Source: Bacteroidales bacterium
Lineage (GTDB): Bacteria > Bacteroidota > Bacteroidia > Bacteroidales > UBA932
Assembly (NCBI GenBank): GCA_017557535.1
Contig: JAFYYM010000084.1
Location: 1-64,000 of the forward strand
DNA length: 64,000 nucleotides
Direction: 5' to 3'
Shown here: positions 45,101-52,606 of the stretch, piece after piece
Numbering within the stretch: the first letter of the stretch is position 1
How the letters are laid out: the number at the start of each line of letters is the position of its first letter
The notes under the pieces: model-generated
The model's input: only the letters and a program-made list of their open reading frames with translations
What the model was told of the DNA's origin: nothing
Databases searched by the model: none
Translations under genes and position numbers: made by a program

Positions 45101-45863
45101 CGACTATGACTCCGCCAAGGCTTTCCGCAAAGCGGGAGCCGAGGTCCGCACGACCGTTTTCCGCAACCTCTCCGACAAGGATGTCTTCGACTCGATTGAT
45201 GAGATGGCCGCCGGTATCCGTAGCTGCCAGATACTCATGCTCTCAGGAGGGTTCTCAGCGGGTGATGAGCCTGACGGTAGCGGCAAGTTCATAGCCAATG
45301 TGCTGAACAACGGGGAGATAGCCTCAGCAATCGAGGATTTGCTGTCCCGGGGAGGTCTTATCCTCGGAATATGCAATGGCTTCCAGGCTCTTGTCAAATC
45401 CGGTCTTCTTCCTTACGGGGAGCTCGGAAAGGTCACCAAAGACTCCCCCACGCTGTTCCGCAATAACATCAACCGTCACATCTCCCAGATGGTGACCACA
45501 AGAGTCGCCACCACCAACTCACCATGGCTGCGAGGTATGACAATAGGTGACGAATATACCATCCCGGTCAGCCATGGAGAGGGTAAATTTGTCGTGAATG
45601 AGGAACTCGCTAAGGAGTTATTCGCAAACGGACAGGTGGCTTTCCAGTATGTTGATCCGCTCACGGACGAGCCCACGATGGAGTCACCTTACAACCCGAA
45701 TGGCTCATATTACGCCATTGAGGGTATCATCGGCCGCAACGGCCAGATACTTGGCAAGATGGGCCATAGCGAGCGCTATGAGAATGGATTGTTCAAGAAT
45801 ATTGAAGCTGATCTTGAGCAGCCCCTCTTTGAGAATGCCGTAAGATATTTCGGAGTTAAATAA
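42111..45863 (+). CDS. purL: Phosphoribosylformylglycinamidine synthase, large type
   Basis: This 1250-residue single-chain FGAM synthase of purine synthesis uses FGAR, glutamine and ATP. It contains the N-terminal PurS-like part, the duplicated AIRS-type ATPase halves (YWSDHCRHTTF, FKNETHNHPTEIEPFGGAATC, GGKDSMSG) and the C-terminal glutaminase (VFPGTNCDYD, ILGICNGFQALVKSGLLP with nucleophile Cys, SHGEGKF). Its stop codon shares one base with the next start (TAATG), coupling it to the methyltransferase gene. Confidence 0.97.
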   Translation: MSDFRIFVEKYPEFQVEARSLLSEFNENLQLKLKTLRLINVYDLFGFTPELLEKSRYSVFGEIVTDSVTDIMPDAAKYIAVEYLPGQFDQRAASAVDCVHLIDPKAKINIKSSKLIIVDDDASKETLEKIRHYVINPVESREKDLGKLSDTEHAAVKDVPVLEGFRSMEGADLKAYCKKMGLAMNEDDLAEVVRYFTAEGRDPNETELRILDTYWSDHCRHTTFTTELEDITVEESFIKEDIEGTMRLYLKMRSDLGRENKGLNLMDMATIGAKYLRKAGKLDDMEVSEENNACSIFIDVDVDGQSERWLLMFKNETHNHPTEIEPFGGAATCLGGAIRDPLSGRAYVYQAMRVTGAGDIYKPVSETIPGKLPQKVITRKAAHGYSSYGNQIGLATTHVREIFHDGYTAKRMEVGAVVGAVKAANVRRESPAPGDVVMMLGGRTGRDGIGGATGSSKEHTEESLETCGSEVQKGNPPEERKLERLFRRPEVTSLIKKSNDFGAGGVSVAIGELTAGLDIYLDRVPVKYSGMNSTELAISESQERMAVVIEAASEERFKEYCHSENIEVTHVADVTDTERMRMFNKGELVVDLRRDFIDSAGAKHFSKSTVGAVDDSDPFSRDVPGKNLKERMFANLQDPNVTSQKGLIEMFDSTIGRSTVLMPFGGELQTTETQVSVQKLPVDGFTDTASMMAFGFNPDLCDWSPYHGAAYSFVEACSKIVAAGGDWKTMRFSCQEYFERMTSDPHTWGKPTAALLGALKMQEALGLPSIGGKDSMSGSFETEHGPIHVPPTLIAFGITPVKVGHVISPEFKWEGDRLYLVRHTPLSNKMPDVEQLKRNWDNILAKIKDGTIVAAWSVGFGGVAEGLCKMSFGNAFGFDVRLSEDDLFNLSYGSIVIETDGEVDFENAELIGDVTSGEDGNVRVNGTSISIFELMDFNGSLFEKVYPAVSESSHKRLLPRGMEGIKPFKAKKTDLEYKGPKVDKVIAYLPVFPGTNCDYDSAKAFRKAGAEVRTTVFRNLSDKDVFDSIDEMAAGIRSCQILMLSGGFSAGDEPDGSGKFIANVLNNGEIASAIEDLLSRGGLILGICNGFQALVKSGLLPYGELGKVTKDSPTLFRNNINRHISQMVTTRVATTNSPWLRGMTIGDEYTIPVSHGEGKFVVNEELAKELFANGQVAFQYVDPLTDEPTMESPYNPNGSYYAIEGIIGRNGQILGKMGHSERYENGLFKNIEADLEQPLFENAVRYFGVK

Positions 45864-47122
45864 TGACAGGTAAAGAACGAATCAGGACTGTCCTGGAGCA
45901 CCATGAGGCGGACAGGATCGCGGTAGATTTCGGAACGACCCCCGTCACCGGAATCCACTGCAAGGTTGTAGAGGCGTTGCGTAAGCACTATGGCCTGGAC
46001 GATCACCCGGTCTATGTCCATGAACCCGGACAAATGCTGGGATATATCGAAGACGACCTTGCTGAAGCTCTCGGTACTGACACCGCCGGTTGTTTCTCAC
46101 CAAAGAATTCGATAGGGGTCTGGAACAAAGACTGGAAGAAGTACCGGATGCCATGGGGGCAGGAGGTGATGCTTCCTGCCAGGATGGTCGATTCTTTCAC
46201 CGAGAAAGATGGAGGTCTCTATTCATATCCCGAGGGTGACAAATCCCTGCCTCCTTCCTGCCATATGCCTGAACGCTGCTATTTCTTCGATTCGATAGAA
46301 CGTCAACAAGGTGAGATTGATGACGACAATCTCAATGTCGAGGATAATCTCCAGGAATATGGAGAAATTGACGACGAGACCCTGTCCTATTGGAAGACTG
46401 TCACCGACAGGGCCGCCAAGACAGGACGGGCTGTTGTGGCCGGATTCGGGGGAATGGCCCTTGGGGATGTCGCCAGGATAATCTCTCCAGCGATTCGCGA
46501 GCCACGGGGTATCAGGAGCGTAGCGGAGTGGTATATGTCCACAGTCTGCCGGCCTGACTACATAAAGGAACTGTTCGACCGCATCTCGACCCTGGCAGTC
46601 AAGAACCTCGAAAAAATCTATTCAGTAGTAGGTGATAACGTTGACGTGGTTTACGTTTGCGGAGCTGATTTCGGCACGCAGACCAGTCAATTCATGTCAG
46701 TTGATACTCTCAACGACCTGTATGTCCCCTACTACAAACGGATGAACGACTGGATTCACCAGAACACAACCTGGAATACTTTCAAGCATTGCTGCGGGGC
46801 CATCTATCCCTTAATGGACAGCTTGATCAATGCGGGTTTCGACATCATCAATCCCGTGCAGATAGCGGCAAAGGACATGGATCCGCAAAGGCTAAAAGAC
46901 GAATTCGGAGACCGTGTCACTTTCTGGGGCGGAGGAGTCGACACCCAGAAGACGCTGCCGTTCGGAACCCCTGCCCAAGTTCGGGATGAGGTTCTCAAGC
47001 TATGTGAGATATTCAGTAAAGACGGAGGATTCGTATATAACACCGTCCACAACATCCAGGCTAATGTCCCTGTTGAGAATGTGGTCGCGCTCATGGATAC
47101 TTTAAAAGAAATTCGCTCATAA
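45863..47122 (+). CDS. UroD-family methyltransferase (MT1 candidate)
   Basis: This 419-residue cytoplasmic protein is of the uroporphyrinogen-decarboxylase superfamily, in the branch that transfers methyl groups rather than decarboxylating. Signs are the zinc-type motif FKHCCG (His309, Cys311), GFDIINPVQIAAKDMDP, and WGGGVDTQKTLPFGTP. The next gene encodes a corrinoid protein. I infer that it demethylates a small substrate and loads Co(I) on that protein. It overlaps the purL stop by one base. True HemE is excluded by the HxC motif and the operon. Confidence 0.85.
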   Translation: MTGKERIRTVLEHHEADRIAVDFGTTPVTGIHCKVVEALRKHYGLDDHPVYVHEPGQMLGYIEDDLAEALGTDTAGCFSPKNSIGVWNKDWKKYRMPWGQEVMLPARMVDSFTEKDGGLYSYPEGDKSLPPSCHMPERCYFFDSIERQQGEIDDDNLNVEDNLQEYGEIDDETLSYWKTVTDRAAKTGRAVVAGFGGMALGDVARIISPAIREPRGIRSVAEWYMSTVCRPDYIKELFDRISTLAVKNLEKIYSVVGDNVDVVYVCGADFGTQTSQFMSVDTLNDLYVPYYKRMNDWIHQNTTWNTFKHCCGAIYPLMDSLINAGFDIINPVQIAAKDMDPQRLKDEFGDRVTFWGGGVDTQKTLPFGTPAQVRDEVLKLCEIFSKDGGFVYNTVHNIQANVPVENVVALMDTLKEIRS

Positions 47123-47123
47123 T

Positions 47124-47741
47124 ATGGATAAACTCTACGATGCCATTTTCAAGGGGATGGCTCCTTTGGCAAAAACCGCTGTCCTTGAAGCATTGGACAA
47201 CGACAAATCACCACAGGACATCATCGACGAATCCATGATTCCGGCGATGGAAGCTATTGGACAGGAATTCGAGGCCGGCAATGTCTTCGTGCCAAACCTT
47301 CTTCTCAGCGCGAGGGCCATGAAATCAGCCCTGGAAATCCTGAAGCCGCTCATGATGGCTGGACTGACCACCACTCTTGGGACAGTTGTCATCGGAACGG
47401 TGAAGGGAGATCTCCACGACATTGGCAAGAATCTGGTGGCATCGATGCTTGAAGGGCGCGGATTCAAGGTGATCAACCTTGGGACCGATGTGTCCAAAGA
47501 ACGCTTCATCGAGGCGGCTAAGGAGAACAATGCGGATATAATCTGCCTGTCAGCCCTCCTGACAACAACGATGGATTATATGAAAGAGATTGTGGATGCG
47601 GTCAGGGCGGATGGCTTGGACATAAAGATTATGGTAGGTGGTGCCCCGCTTACCCAGGATTTCGCCACCAGTATCGGTGCCGACGGCTATAGCTCAAATG
47701 CGAACGAAGCTGTTGTGGTGGCAAAAAAACTATTGTCCTGA
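47124..47741 (+). CDS. Corrinoid (B12-binding) methyltransferase protein
   Basis: This 205-residue protein has an N-terminal helical cap (about 1-85, SMIPAMEAIGQEFEAGNVFVPNLLLSA pattern) and a Rossmann B12 domain with the ligand motif D96-x-H98-x-x-G101 in GTVKGDLHDIGKNLV. His98 is expected to ligate cobalt base-off. CLSALLTTTM and MVGGAPLT match the B12-binding loops. It resembles MtaC/MtbC/MttC carriers. It is one base after MT1 and its stop overlaps the next gene by one base. Confidence 0.95.
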   Translation: MDKLYDAIFKGMAPLAKTAVLEALDNDKSPQDIIDESMIPAMEAIGQEFEAGNVFVPNLLLSARAMKSALEILKPLMMAGLTTTLGTVVIGTVKGDLHDIGKNLVASMLEGRGFKVINLGTDVSKERFIEAAKENNADIICLSALLTTTMDYMKEIVDAVRADGLDIKIMVGGAPLTQDFATSIGADGYSSNANEAVVVAKKLLS

Positions 47742-48403
47742 TGATTGAGAGGGCTTTCCAGATAAGCCCGGAAGAACTGCCCGAGAAAGAAGTGTGGTTC
47801 GCTATGGGATACAGGGATTCCGTACCAGATCAAAGGATACGGGACATGGTCCGTGACATCAGGAACGAACTCGTTCCCAAGGCGACACCCCGTTATATTT
47901 ACCAGGTTGTCGAGGCTGAGAGGCTATCCTCCAGGCAGGTCCGCTTCGCAGGCAAGACCTTTAATCCTGAGGGAATCATCTGTTCATACCTCAAGGGCAT
48001 GACCCATGCCCTCCTTTTCATAGGCACAGCGGGATGGGAATACGAAAAAGCCAAGGAAGAGTTGAAGGAAAGTGAGGACATTGTCGCTGACTTCATAGCT
48101 GATTCGATCGGGACTGTCCTCGCCGAGATGACGGTCAGCCGGATTGAGCAGGATTACGATGGGCCCGGAACCATTTCCATGCCCTACAGCCCTGGTTATT
48201 GCAACTGGGACATCAGGGAACAGCATCTCTTGTTCTCCCTCTTCCCTGAAAAACCTTGTGGGGTTATTCTTTCCGAGTCTTCGCTAATGATGCCGGAGAA
48301 ATCCGTCAGTGGTTTCTTCGCCTTGGGAGAGACCCTTCAAAGACAACCTTATCATTGTCAAATCTGCAAGAACAACAAATGCTACAAAAGAAGAAACGCC
48401 TAG
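47741..48403 (+). CDS. MetH activation-domain-like protein
   Basis: This 220-residue protein resembles the stand-alone form of the methionine-synthase reactivation (AdoMet-binding) domain. Its signature is ISMPYSPGYCNWDIREQH near residue 145-165, corresponding to the RxSPGYP motif of MetH. The C-terminus carries a Cys trio (HCQICKNNKCYKR) that could bind a metal or Fe-S centre. It probably restores oxidised Co(II) corrinoid of the preceding protein. It overlaps the corrinoid gene by one base and the next gene by 25. No RamA or RACE-type iron-sulfur activator is nearby. Confidence 0.82.
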   Translation: MIERAFQISPEELPEKEVWFAMGYRDSVPDQRIRDMVRDIRNELVPKATPRYIYQVVEAERLSSRQVRFAGKTFNPEGIICSYLKGMTHALLFIGTAGWEYEKAKEELKESEDIVADFIADSIGTVLAEMTVSRIEQDYDGPGTISMPYSPGYCNWDIREQHLLFSLFPEKPCGVILSESSLMMPEKSVSGFFALGETLQRQPYHCQICKNNKCYKRRNA

Positions 48404-49356
48404 TAATCCCCATTATGACTCATCCGGGGATTGAGCTTTGTGGCAGCACTGTCTTTAAAGCGGTGACTGAAGGCCAGGCGCATGCGGACGCTATTCTCGC
48501 GTTGAATGACAAGTTCCCCGCCGATGCGGTGACAGCGATAATGGACCTCACTGTTGAAGCGGAAGCGTTCGGTGCGGAAATCAGGTTTTCCGAGAATGAC
48601 ATCCCGAACGTAATCGGCCGACTTGTATCTGATTCGGATGAAGTCGACACTCTTGAGGTTCCTTCACTCGACAGAGGGAGGATTCGGGAATACCTGAAAG
48701 CCAACAGCATAGTTGCCTCAAACATCAAGGACAAGAGGATATTCGGGGGGTGTATCGGTCCGTTCTCCCTTGCCGGCAGACTCTTTGACCTCTCCGAGTT
48801 GATGATGGCCATGTACATCGAGCCAGAGACCGTGACAATGCTCCTGGACAAGTGCACCGCCTTCATCACTGAATATCTGAAGGCGATGAAGGAGACTGGT
48901 ATCAACGGCGTGATCCTTGCCGAACCAGCCGCTGGACTGGTGTCCAACGACGATTGCCTTCAGTATTCCTCAGCTTATGTCCGGAAGATCGTTGAGGCCG
49001 TACAAGATGACAGTTTCTCAATTGTTTTGCATAACTGCGGCAATACAGGTCATTGCACAAAGGCGATGCTCAGCTCGGGAGCTTCCGCCCTGCATTTCGG
49101 CAACAAGGCTGACATGGTGAACGCACTGGAGACTTGCCCCTCAGACCTTCCGGTGATGGGTAACATCGATCCTGTGGGTATCATGCGGCAAGGTTCTCCC
49201 GAAAAAGTCTATGCCTCCGTGAGCGAACTGCTGGAAAAAACCTCCGGATACGACAACTTCATCCTATCCACAGGATGTGATGTGCCGCCTCGTACCCCCT
49301 TCGAGAATATTCAAGCATTCTATCAAGCCCTTAAGGACTACAATGAGAAAGATTGA
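48379..49356 (+). CDS. UroD-family methyltransferase (MT2), MtaA/MtbA-like
   Basis: This 325-residue protein has the zinc set of methylcobamide methyltransferases: His218-x-Cys220 (LHNCGNTGH) and Cys300 in LSTGCDVPPRTPFENI. The substrate-side motif MTHPGIELCG near the N-terminus fits MtaA/MtbA-type enzymes. It should move the methyl group from corrinoid to an acceptor thiol or folate. The acceptor is unknown. I start at the ATG at 48379; an open frame further upstream lies wholly within the previous gene. It overlaps the transporter gene by 14 bases. Confidence 0.85.
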   Translation: MLQKKKRLVIPIMTHPGIELCGSTVFKAVTEGQAHADAILALNDKFPADAVTAIMDLTVEAEAFGAEIRFSENDIPNVIGRLVSDSDEVDTLEVPSLDRGRIREYLKANSIVASNIKDKRIFGGCIGPFSLAGRLFDLSELMMAMYIEPETVTMLLDKCTAFITEYLKAMKETGINGVILAEPAAGLVSNDDCLQYSSAYVRKIVEAVQDDSFSIVLHNCGNTGHCTKAMLSSGASALHFGNKADMVNALETCPSDLPVMGNIDPVGIMRQGSPEKVYASVSELLEKTSGYDNFILSTGCDVPPRTPFENIQAFYQALKDYNEKD

Positions 49357-50800
49357 TTACTCTTCCTCAATGACCTCGTTCCGTTGGTGGATGTGCGCGC
49401 TGTTATTCTTCGCCACGACCGTCAACTACCTCGACCGTCAGGTACTTTCCCTCACTTACGAGGAATTCATCAAGCCCGAGTTTCATTGGACAGATGCCGA
49501 GTACGGCACCGTAACGGGATTCTTCAGCATCTTCTATGCGATTTGCTGCCTGTTCGCGGGAAAGTTCATTGACTGGATCGGAGTTAAACGGGGATATATC
49601 ATCTCGATCTGCGTATGGTCCCTTGGAGCAGTACTCCATGCGACCACCGGAATGTTGACAGCATCCATGACCGGAGTCGAGTCCGCAGCTGCCTTGAAGG
49701 CCGTTAAAGCCGGAAGCGACATAGCTTTGGCGATCTCGACAACCTCCGTCTATCTTTTCATGCTATGGCGAGGCGTGCTGGCGCTGGGTGAAGCCGGCAA
49801 CTTCCCCTCAGCCATCAAGGTCACCGCTGAATATTTCCCGAAAAAGGACCGTGCCTTCGCGACCGCCATATTCAACGCCGGCTCCTCGATAGGAGCCCTG
49901 GCCGCTCCCCTATGCATCCCTCCACTCGCCAAGCACATGGGATGGGAGATGGCGTTCATCATCATCGGTGCCTTGGGATTCATCTGGGTGTTTTTCTGGG
50001 CTTTCATGTACGACAAGCCGGAATCCCATCCGAAGGTCAATGAAGCTGAGCTTGAGTATTTACACCAGGATGACGCTGAAGAGGCTGCCGAAAAAGCGGC
50101 CATCGCCGCGGAAAGGAGCATGTCTATCCGTGAATGTCTCAGATACCGTCAGGCGTGGGCGGCCATCCTGAATAAGTTCATCTCCGACTGCGTGTGGTGG
50201 TTCTTCCTTTTCTGGGCCCCGTCATATTTCGACACGGAATTCGGAGCAAAGGCAACCACGATGAAGGGGAAACTCCTGCTGATCACGCTCTACGCCATCT
50301 GCACGGTTCTTTCCATCTTCGGAGGATATGTTCCGAAACACTTCGTTGAGAAGAAGGGCATGCACCCTTTTGACGCCCGCATGAAGTCAATGCTGATTTT
50401 CGCCATGTTCCCGCTGATGGCCATCTTAGCCCAGCCCATGGGAGCCTGGTTCCACACCCCCTGGTGGCCCGCCATCTTGATCGGCCTCGCCGCCGCCGGA
50501 CATTCAGCCTGGGCGGCCAACACCTACAGTCTGATCTCTGACCTCTTCCCTAAGGGGACTATCGGCACACTGACCGGGATGTGCTCCCTCGCTGGAGGAA
50601 TCTCGACTATGGCCTTGCAGAAAATAGCTGGCAACCTTTTCACATTCGCTGAGAAAGCCGGGGCATCTTTTCGCTTCCTGGGATTCGAGGGGAAGCCTGC
50701 CGGGTATTTCATCATCTTCTGCTACTGCGGACTCGCCTACCTTATTTCCTGGATAGTAATGAAATCATTGGTCCCGAAATACAAACCTGTCAGGCAATAG
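49343..50800 (+). CDS. MFS transporter, ACS/hexuronate-type
   Basis: This 485-residue transporter with about 12 membrane segments belongs to the anion:cation symporter group typified by ExuT: FFATTVNYLDRQVLSL at the N-terminus, GEAGNFPSAIKVTAEYFPKKDRAFATAIFNAGSSIGALAAP and the central loop. Known members carry hexuronates and related organic acids. I start at the ATG at 49343, 14 bases inside the MT2 gene. Its coupling to the corrinoid genes suggests that it imports the methylated substrate. Confidence 0.9.
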   Translation: MRKIDYSSSMTSFRWWMCALLFFATTVNYLDRQVLSLTYEEFIKPEFHWTDAEYGTVTGFFSIFYAICCLFAGKFIDWIGVKRGYIISICVWSLGAVLHATTGMLTASMTGVESAAALKAVKAGSDIALAISTTSVYLFMLWRGVLALGEAGNFPSAIKVTAEYFPKKDRAFATAIFNAGSSIGALAAPLCIPPLAKHMGWEMAFIIIGALGFIWVFFWAFMYDKPESHPKVNEAELEYLHQDDAEEAAEKAAIAAERSMSIRECLRYRQAWAAILNKFISDCVWWFFLFWAPSYFDTEFGAKATTMKGKLLLITLYAICTVLSIFGGYVPKHFVEKKGMHPFDARMKSMLIFAMFPLMAILAQPMGAWFHTPWWPAILIGLAAAGHSAWAANTYSLISDLFPKGTIGTLTGMCSLAGGISTMALQKIAGNLFTFAEKAGASFRFLGFEGKPAGYFIIFCYCGLAYLISWIVMKSLVPKYKPVRQ

Positions 50801-50829
50801 ACACGGGGATTAATCACACGAATATTTCT

Positions 50830-50837
50830 TATATTTG
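50830..50837 (+). promoter_or_regulatory. -7 box of the rubredoxin gene
   Basis: A perfect TATATTTG box, 28 bases ahead of the rubredoxin ATG, suggests that rubredoxin and cysS have their own promoter apart from the corrinoid operon. Confidence 0.5.
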
Positions 50838-50864
50838 AAAAAAATATACTAAAAACACACTGAG

Positions 50865-51026
50865 ATGAAAAAATACACTTGCGACATCTGCGGTTACGAG
50901 TATGATCCCGCCGTCGGCGATCCTGACAACGGAATAGCGCCCGGAACAGCTTTCGAGGATCTTCCCGAGGATTGGGTATGCCCTCTCTGCGGCGTAGGTA
51001 AGGAGGACTTCTCCGAAACGGAATAA
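50865..51026 (+). CDS. rub: Rubredoxin
   Basis: A 53-residue protein, beginning [15 protein letters not shown] and ending with [11 protein letters not shown], has the two CxxCG knuckles that bind one iron. It is a one-electron carrier in anaerobes for oxygen and peroxide reduction. It lies 64 bases after the transporter and 32 bases before cysS. Serving as electron donor for corrinoid reactivation is conceivable but unsupported. Confidence 0.97.
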   Translation: MKKYTCDICGYEYDPAVGDPDNGIAPGTAFEDLPEDWVCPLCGVGKEDFSETE

Positions 51027-51058
51027 GTATTTGGATCGGTAAACAGAACCATTTGAAA

Positions 51059-52606
51059 ATGAGGAATCTATATCTGACAAACACCCTGACCAAGACCAAG
51101 GAGCTTTTCAAGCCTGTCCATGAAGGCCATGTTGGGATGTATGTCTGCGGACCTACCGTGTACGGCGATGCCCACTTGGGCCACGCCCGTCCGGGAGTGA
51201 CTTATGACGTGCTTTTCAAGTTGCTCAGGCATCTGGGATACAAAGTGCGTTACGTACGTAACATCACAGATGTGGGGCACCTTGAGCACGACGCTGATGA
51301 GGGTGAGGATAAAATCAGCAAAAAAGCCCGTCTTGAGCAATTGGAACCCATGGAGGTGGTGCAGAATTACACTTTCCGTTACCATGAGGCGATGCGGCTT
51401 CTGAACGTGGCTCCACCTTCCATCGAGCCGAGGGCATCGGGACATATCATTGAGCAGATAGAGACGATCAAGAAGATTCTTGAAGCCGGATATGCTTATA
51501 TCTCAAATGGTTCCGTGTACTTCGACGTTGAGAAGTACAACGAGAGGCATCATTACGGCGTGCTGTCCGGCCGCAATCTTGACGATACCTTGGAAGGAAC
51601 CCGCACTTTGGACGGGCAGAGCGATAAGAAGGCACCATATGATTTCGCGCTATGGAAGAAGGCAGAGCCTGAGCACATCATGCACTGGCCAAGTCCATGG
51701 AGTGAGGGTTTCCCAGGTTGGCACCTGGAGTGCTCAGTGATGGGAGAGAAATACCTCGGTGAGGAGTTCGACATCCATGGAGGTGGAATGGACCTGATGT
51801 TTCCCCACCACGAGTGTGAGATAGCGCAGAATGTGGCTTGGAGAGGCACCAGAGGTGTACGCTACTGGGTTCACAACAATATGATCACCATCAATGGCCA
51901 GAAGATGGGCAAGTCACTGGGGAACTTCATCACCCTTCCTGAGCTGTTCTCTGGAAGCCATCCTAAATTGGATCAGGCGTATTCCCCGATGACGGTTCGC
52001 TTCTTCATCCTTCAGGCACATTACCGCGGCACGCTCGACTTCAGCAATGAGGCACTTCAAGCCGCCGAGAAAGCCATGAAGAGGGTTCTTCAGGCTTACA
52101 AAGACCTGACCGCTATAGCAAAAGCCAATGGTGTAATCCAAAGCGAAGCGAAGGATCTTCCTTACGGCGAGTTTTCTTCCGCTGTCGCTCCGGACACCTG
52201 CCCCGCGGACTCGTCGGAAATCAAAGCTATTTTCGACGGTGTCTACGACGCCCTTTGTGATGACCTCAACACACCGGTGGCTCTTTCACATATCTTTGAG
52301 GCAGTCAGGATAATCAACTCCGCGAAGTCAGGAGCCGTCAAACTCAGCGATGGTGACCTCAAGACCCTATTGCAGATATTCGATGACATCGTCTTAGGTG
52401 TCCTCGGACTCAGGGACGAGAGCGCGGGAGAAGGAGGCAAGAGTCAGGAGGTTGTATCCGGTCTCATGGATATGGTTCTCGAGGAGAGGGCTAAAGCTAA
52501 AGCCGCCAAAGACTGGGCCTTGAGTGACGCTATACGCGACCATCTCAAAGCCTTGGGAATCACCGTCAAAGACACCAAGGACGGAGCCGAATGGACTATT
52601 GAATAA
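51059..52606 (+). CDS. cysS: Cysteinyl-tRNA synthetase
   Basis: This 515-residue class I enzyme charges tRNA-Cys. It has [19 protein letters not shown] (HIGH-type GHAR), zinc ligands in [21 protein letters not shown], and KMGKS (KMSKS variant) in [12 protein letters not shown] use the ATG at 51059; an in-frame TTG lies 6 bases upstream. A low-similarity linker near residues 360-390 contains the string [10 protein letters not shown], not typical of the enzyme. It ends back to back with the convergent GH51 gene. Confidence 0.96.
   Translation: MRNLYLTNTLTKTKELFKPVHEGHVGMYVCGPTVYGDAHLGHARPGVTYDVLFKLLRHLGYKVRYVRNITDVGHLEHDADEGEDKISKKARLEQLEPMEVVQNYTFRYHEAMRLLNVAPPSIEPRASGHIIEQIETIKKILEAGYAYISNGSVYFDVEKYNERHHYGVLSGRNLDDTLEGTRTLDGQSDKKAPYDFALWKKAEPEHIMHWPSPWSEGFPGWHLECSVMGEKYLGEEFDIHGGGMDLMFPHHECEIAQNVAWRGTRGVRYWVHNNMITINGQKMGKSLGNFITLPELFSGSHPKLDQAYSPMTVRFFILQAHYRGTLDFSNEALQAAEKAMKRVLQAYKDLTAIAKANGVIQSEAKDLPYGEFSSAVAPDTCPADSSEIKAIFDGVYDALCDDLNTPVALSHIFEAVRIINSAKSGAVKLSDGDLKTLLQIFDDIVLGVLGLRDESAGEGGKSQEVVSGLMDMVLEERAKAKAAKDWALSDAIRDHLKALGITVKDTKDGAEWTIE

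Noticed and set aside
45863-47122. Annotation as uroporphyrinogen decarboxylase (HemE)
   Set aside because: The HCCG zinc-type motif, extra length and adjacent corrinoid gene point to a methyltransferase of the same superfamily.
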